Source of the DNA: Siphonobacter sp. BAB-5405
Lineage (GTDB): Bacteria > Bacteroidota > Bacteroidia > Cytophagales > Spirosomataceae
Direction of reading: 5' to 3'
DNA length: 64,000 nt
Assembly: GCF_002872335.1 (NCBI RefSeq)
Contig: NZ_NJAG01000019.1
Coordinates: forward strand, 1-64,000
The position numbers and the translations under genes are program-made. The notes below the pieces were generated by a model, which saw nothing but the letters and a program-made list of their open reading frames with translations, ran no database searches and had not been told where the DNA came from. Positions 61,931 through 64,000 of the stretch are shown here, piece by piece. How positions within the stretch are numbered: the stretch's first letter is position 1; each line of letters opens with the position of its first letter.

Positions 61931-62028
61931 TTTGAAAAATATTTCGGTACGCGTGAACTAAACTTTTGCTGAAATCCTTTACTCCTCGTGGCTACCAAAG
62001 CCGAACACATTGGCGAAAGCCTGAAGAC

Positions 62029-62114
62029 GAGTATGTGGTGGAAATGGAAGACACGGCAGTTTACCAAACTGCTGCCCTTCGAAGGGTTTGCGGGTTCGAA
62101 TCCCGTCACGCATT
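62029..62114 (+). tRNA. Class-II tRNA-like gene with unusual anticodon and poor acceptor stem
   Basis: The D-arm (GTGG...GACAC), anticodon stem (GCAGT/ACTGC), long variable arm (CCC-TTCGAA-GGG) and T-arm (GCGGG-TTCGAAT-CCCGT) follow tRNA-Leu closely. Length is 86 bases, as expected for class II. The anticodon loop TTACCAA would give anticodon ACC, which is not a Leu or Ser anticodon. The acceptor arms GAGTATG and CACGCAT pair badly (two mismatches and two G-T pairs). No CCA is encoded. It lies alone on the plus strand with a terminator just behind. It may be a decayed tRNA or a tRNA-like RNA. Confidence 0.6.
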
Positions 62115-62116
62115 GT

Positions 62117-62151
62117 ACCCCTGATCTAATCCGTCAGGGGTTTGTTTTTTT
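62117..62151 (+). terminator. Terminator after the tRNA-like gene
   Basis: An 8-base perfect stem (ACCCCTGA/TCAGGGGT) with a 9-base loop is followed by TTGTTTTTTT. It begins 3 bases after the tRNA end and overlaps the 3' end of the convergent PP-loop gene. Confidence 0.9.
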
Positions 62152-63007
62152 AATTGGTACAAAACCCATCCGCTTGACATCCAGTCCCAGTACCATAATG
62201 AAAGTCCTGCTGCAACCCCAAGCGAGAGATTTGTAAGAGTGAGTAATCATCGTCAAGCCTATTGTAAACCATGTCTTCGTGAATAGCACCCCAGTACATG
62301 ATAGCCGGATTCGTTTCGAAATTCTTCCTCTTCTGCTGAGGGTGCTTCCAAAAGCAAAACTGACAATTCGAGTCTTCCGGAAATACGATCGGTTTGTCTC
62401 GCCAGAACCTTTGCACAGTCGGGTGCATGATGCGGTCTTCAATGAGTGGAAACTTGCCCGTACGCCACTCAAACTCCTCCCACCGATTCACCCATCGATC
62501 TACTTTTTTAGTTACCTGATGATCGCATCGCAGGACCGCCCGGTAATTGGTTGTGAATCGTTCCTGCCTTTCCATCTCATCGTAACGAAAACCAATACGC
62601 ATTTCGACAGGTAATTCAGTACGCAGGTAGAGGTACTCGAAAATGGGCTGCATCTTCATTTGATGCGTACAGAACCGGGTTCTCCGGTTGGGGAGGTACT
62701 TCTTTTTCTCAATCAGTTCCTCAAACCCTATCCCCCGCACCCAGATAATTTCCCGTCCAATCATCTGCTCCAAATCCATGATGACCTTGAGCGTTTTTGG
62801 GTCCTCGGCCGTAGCCCTGAACTCGGGCCACTGGGAGGAGGTCTTTTGCAATTTTTCATTGACGAATCGTTTGATGGCTGGATCAATCCTTCCTCCAGCG
62901 TTGTGACAGTCGATACAGACTAGAGCGAAGATTTCTATGTTTGCCGGGTAATGCACAGCCAGGTACGAGCTGGTTTTACCTCCGGATAGGCTATTGACGG
63001 TTGTCAT
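62150..63007 (-). CDS. PP-loop ATPase / PAPS-reductase-like protein
   Basis: 285 residues from the ATG at 63005-63007, one base after the cupin gene. The PP-loop SLSGGKTSSY is at 6-15. Cys pairs CIDCH (about 38-42) and CQFCF (about 230-234), plus FCTHQMK (about 110-116), could hold metal or an iron-sulfur cluster. The family adenylates substrates and includes sulfate-assimilation reductases, tRNA thiolases and the DndC protein of DNA phosphorothioation. In phages its role is open. Possible jobs here are nucleotide, tRNA or DNA sulfur chemistry. Confidence 0.82.
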   Translation of the reverse strand: MTTVNSLSGGKTSSYLAVHYPANIEIFALVCIDCHNAGGRIDPAIKRFVNEKLQKTSSQWPEFRATAEDPKTLKVIMDLEQMIGREIIWVRGIGFEELIEKKKYLPNRRTRFCTHQMKMQPIFEYLYLRTELPVEMRIGFRYDEMERQERFTTNYRAVLRCDHQVTKKVDRWVNRWEEFEWRTGKFPLIEDRIMHPTVQRFWRDKPIVFPEDSNCQFCFWKHPQQKRKNFETNPAIMYWGAIHEDMVYNRLDDDYSLLQISRLGLQQDFHYGTGTGCQADGFCTN

Positions 63008-63008
63008 A

Positions 63009-63401
63009 TCAGCACCGTTTCTTTTTGAAGTAATCAAAGAAGGCCGACCAGATGCCCTTTTCGTAAAAGCCCCAGACCCGCTTTCGCTTTCCCATCCAAA
63101 CGAGCGTTACCGCTGGCTTTTCATCGATGAGCTCTACCCGGTGGATGTGTTTGGCGGGACGGTAGAGAATCATCCCGGGCCAAATCCGTCGACGGCTCTT
63201 AGGCGTTTCGTCGATGTAGCCCCGCCAGAGTACCCAGGTTACAAAATCCCAAGGGTGATCGTGCAAATCGACGTGGTCAGAGCGGTGAAAAATGTGCAGA
63301 CAGAGCTGCCAGTTCTTTCGCTCGATGAGCGTGTACCGAGTGAGGTACGGGGAGTTTGAATCCCCCCGACCTTCACATCCGGTGATGATGGTCTTTTTCA
63401 C
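63009..63401 (-). CDS. Small cupin-fold protein
   Basis: 130 residues from a GTG at 63399-63401 (overlap GTGA with the stop of the upstream gene). The cupin metal site is seen as HDHPWDF (H47, H49) and HIHRVEL (H85, H87), with GMILYRPAKH between. It would bind Fe, Mn or Zn and could act on a small molecule or nucleotide. It sits in a tight group with the PP-loop and PcfJ-like genes. Confidence 0.7.
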   Translation of the reverse strand: MKKTIITGCEGRGDSNSPYLTRYTLIERKNWQLCLHIFHRSDHVDLHDHPWDFVTWVLWRGYIDETPKSRRRIWPGMILYRPAKHIHRVELIDEKPAVTLVWMGKRKRVWGFYEKGIWSAFFDYFKKKRC

Positions 63402-64000
63402 CGCCCACCCCCTTCCGATGAATGAAGCACTTTACCGATCGCAGGAAGATTCTGATTAACAAGGCTAACTACCTGATCGTGGTATTCTGAAGGCTTGTTT
63501 TTGAAGCCTCTGGACTGGATTATTTTCAGATTATTGAGCGAAATTTCTACTGTCTCTACGGGCTTACCATCTATCCGGGCAGATAGAATTAACGAATTCT
63601 CATTTTGATAATAACCTGATGAAAAAACGCAGTGACGTAGTACATCGCCTTCGGTTATAAACTCATCTACCGACTCCAGTACCTTTACCGTAATATCGCC
63701 ATTACTAAATTCTAGTCCGAAAAACTTTGCTTTTGCCTTTACGTATGCTTCCCGATGATTAACAGCTTTTTTACGTTGTTGAGTTAACGTTAGTTGACGC
63801 TGATGCTCCCTTTTTTTATCAACGAGTTTGTCATGGGAAACAACCAGATCAACCGGGCACACGAAATGACTATTCAAGAGGTCTTTTTGAAAGTCACGAA
63901 GCATTTTTATGTAATCCACCCAAAGGGTACCATCAGAAACGATGTAATGGTTTCGAATACAAATTTTAACGCTCGGCCAAAGGCCCATTCCAGAAAGTAT
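63398..64000 (-). CDS. PcfJ-like protein (partial, N-terminus beyond right edge)
   Basis: The frame stays open from the stop at 63398 to the last base of the window; an internal ATG at 63986-63988 is not necessarily the start. Visible about 200 residues: WVDYIKMLRDFQKDL, CPVDLVVSHDKLV, then EGDVLRHCVFSSGYY and VEISLNNLKIIQSRGFKNK, which match the C-terminal half of PcfJ proteins. These occur on conjugative plasmids and phages and their function is unknown. The family is about 400 residues, so half is missing. Confidence 0.7.
   Translation of the reverse strand: MLSGMGLWPSVKICIRNHYIVSDGTLWVDYIKMLRDFQKDLLNSHFVCPVDLVVSHDKLVDKKREHQRQLTLTQQRKKAVNHREAYVKAKAKFFGLEFSNGDITVKVLESVDEFITEGDVLRHCVFSSGYYQNENSLILSARIDGKPVETVEISLNNLKIIQSRGFKNKPSEYHDQVVSLVNQNLPAIGKVLHSSEGGGR

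Noticed and set aside
62029-62114. Amber suppressor tRNA for the broken DUF5131 gene
   Set aside because: The anticodon position reads ACC, not CTA, and the acceptor stem is poor.
24196-64000. General TAG recoding in the phage, suggested by the interrupted DUF5131 gene
   Set aside because: The capsid, DUF5675, gpG-like and microprotein genes all end in TAG at sensible places, so TAG acts as a stop.
1-64000. CRISPR arrays or rRNA genes
   Set aside because: No regularly spaced direct repeats and no rRNA-like segments were seen.

Overview
The window looks like a piece of a Bacteroidota chromosome, most likely order Cytophagales. It carries SusC/SusD outer-membrane uptake pairs, a FecR/ECF-sigma pair with an STN-bearing SusC, an alpha-L-rhamnosidase, and promoter-like motifs of the Bacteroidota type (TTG, about 20 bases, TAnnTTTG). 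The order-level placement is inference from gene content. A tailed prophage starts at about 24 kb and runs off the right edge, so at least 40 kb of it is visible and its far end is not.

Host part (1-24 kb). Positions 1-7.2 kb hold a SusD (cut by the left edge), a SusC with an STN signalling domain, a FecR-type anti-sigma factor and an ECF sigma factor. Positions 7.5-19.1 kb form a second minus-strand operon. In transcription order it is SusC, SusD, a very large FG-GAP/ASPIC lipoprotein, a vanadium-haloperoxidase/PAP2-like lipoprotein, and an FG-GAP protein with a CxxCH heme motif. A CvfB-like S1 protein (plus strand), a GH78 rhamnosidase and a lipocalin-like lipoprotein follow.

Prophage left end (24-27 kb): a tyrosine integrase on the plus strand, an AT-rich membrane protein (possible moron gene) and small unknown genes.

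Prophage late genes (27-57.5 kb) are almost all on the minus strand and are read from high to low coordinates. The order is terminase small and large subunits, a possible tail-tube protein, portal, scaffold, major capsid, neck and tail-completion proteins, and a tail-chaperone pair joined by a clear -1 frameshift signal. After these come the tape measure, tail-tip proteins and fibres (two with SGNH-esterase domains), then a lysis cassette: a DUF5675 protein with a Cys motif like that of L,D-transpeptidases, a holin-like protein, a spanin-like protein and a patatin phospholipase. Strong hairpins sit around the capsid and scaffold genes. A good promoter with an overlapping palindrome lies before the gene at 55287.

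Prophage right arm (57.5-64 kb). Directly upstream of the terminase is an overlapping three-gene set: a ParB/Srx-like protein, a P-loop kinase resembling phage 5-hydroxymethyl-dU DNA kinases, and an Fe(II)/2-oxoglutarate oxygenase resembling the phage TET/JBP family. This combination predicts oxidation and further modification of bases in phage DNA and is the most interesting system here. Beyond it lie an unknown gene, a DUF5131 gene broken by one TAG at its conserved Trp position, a class-II tRNA-like gene with an odd anticodon and poor acceptor stem, a PP-loop (PAPS-reductase-like) enzyme, a cupin and a PcfJ-like protein cut by the right edge. Between the cassette and the unknown gene is a small plus-strand unit with promoter, 39-residue reading frame and terminator.
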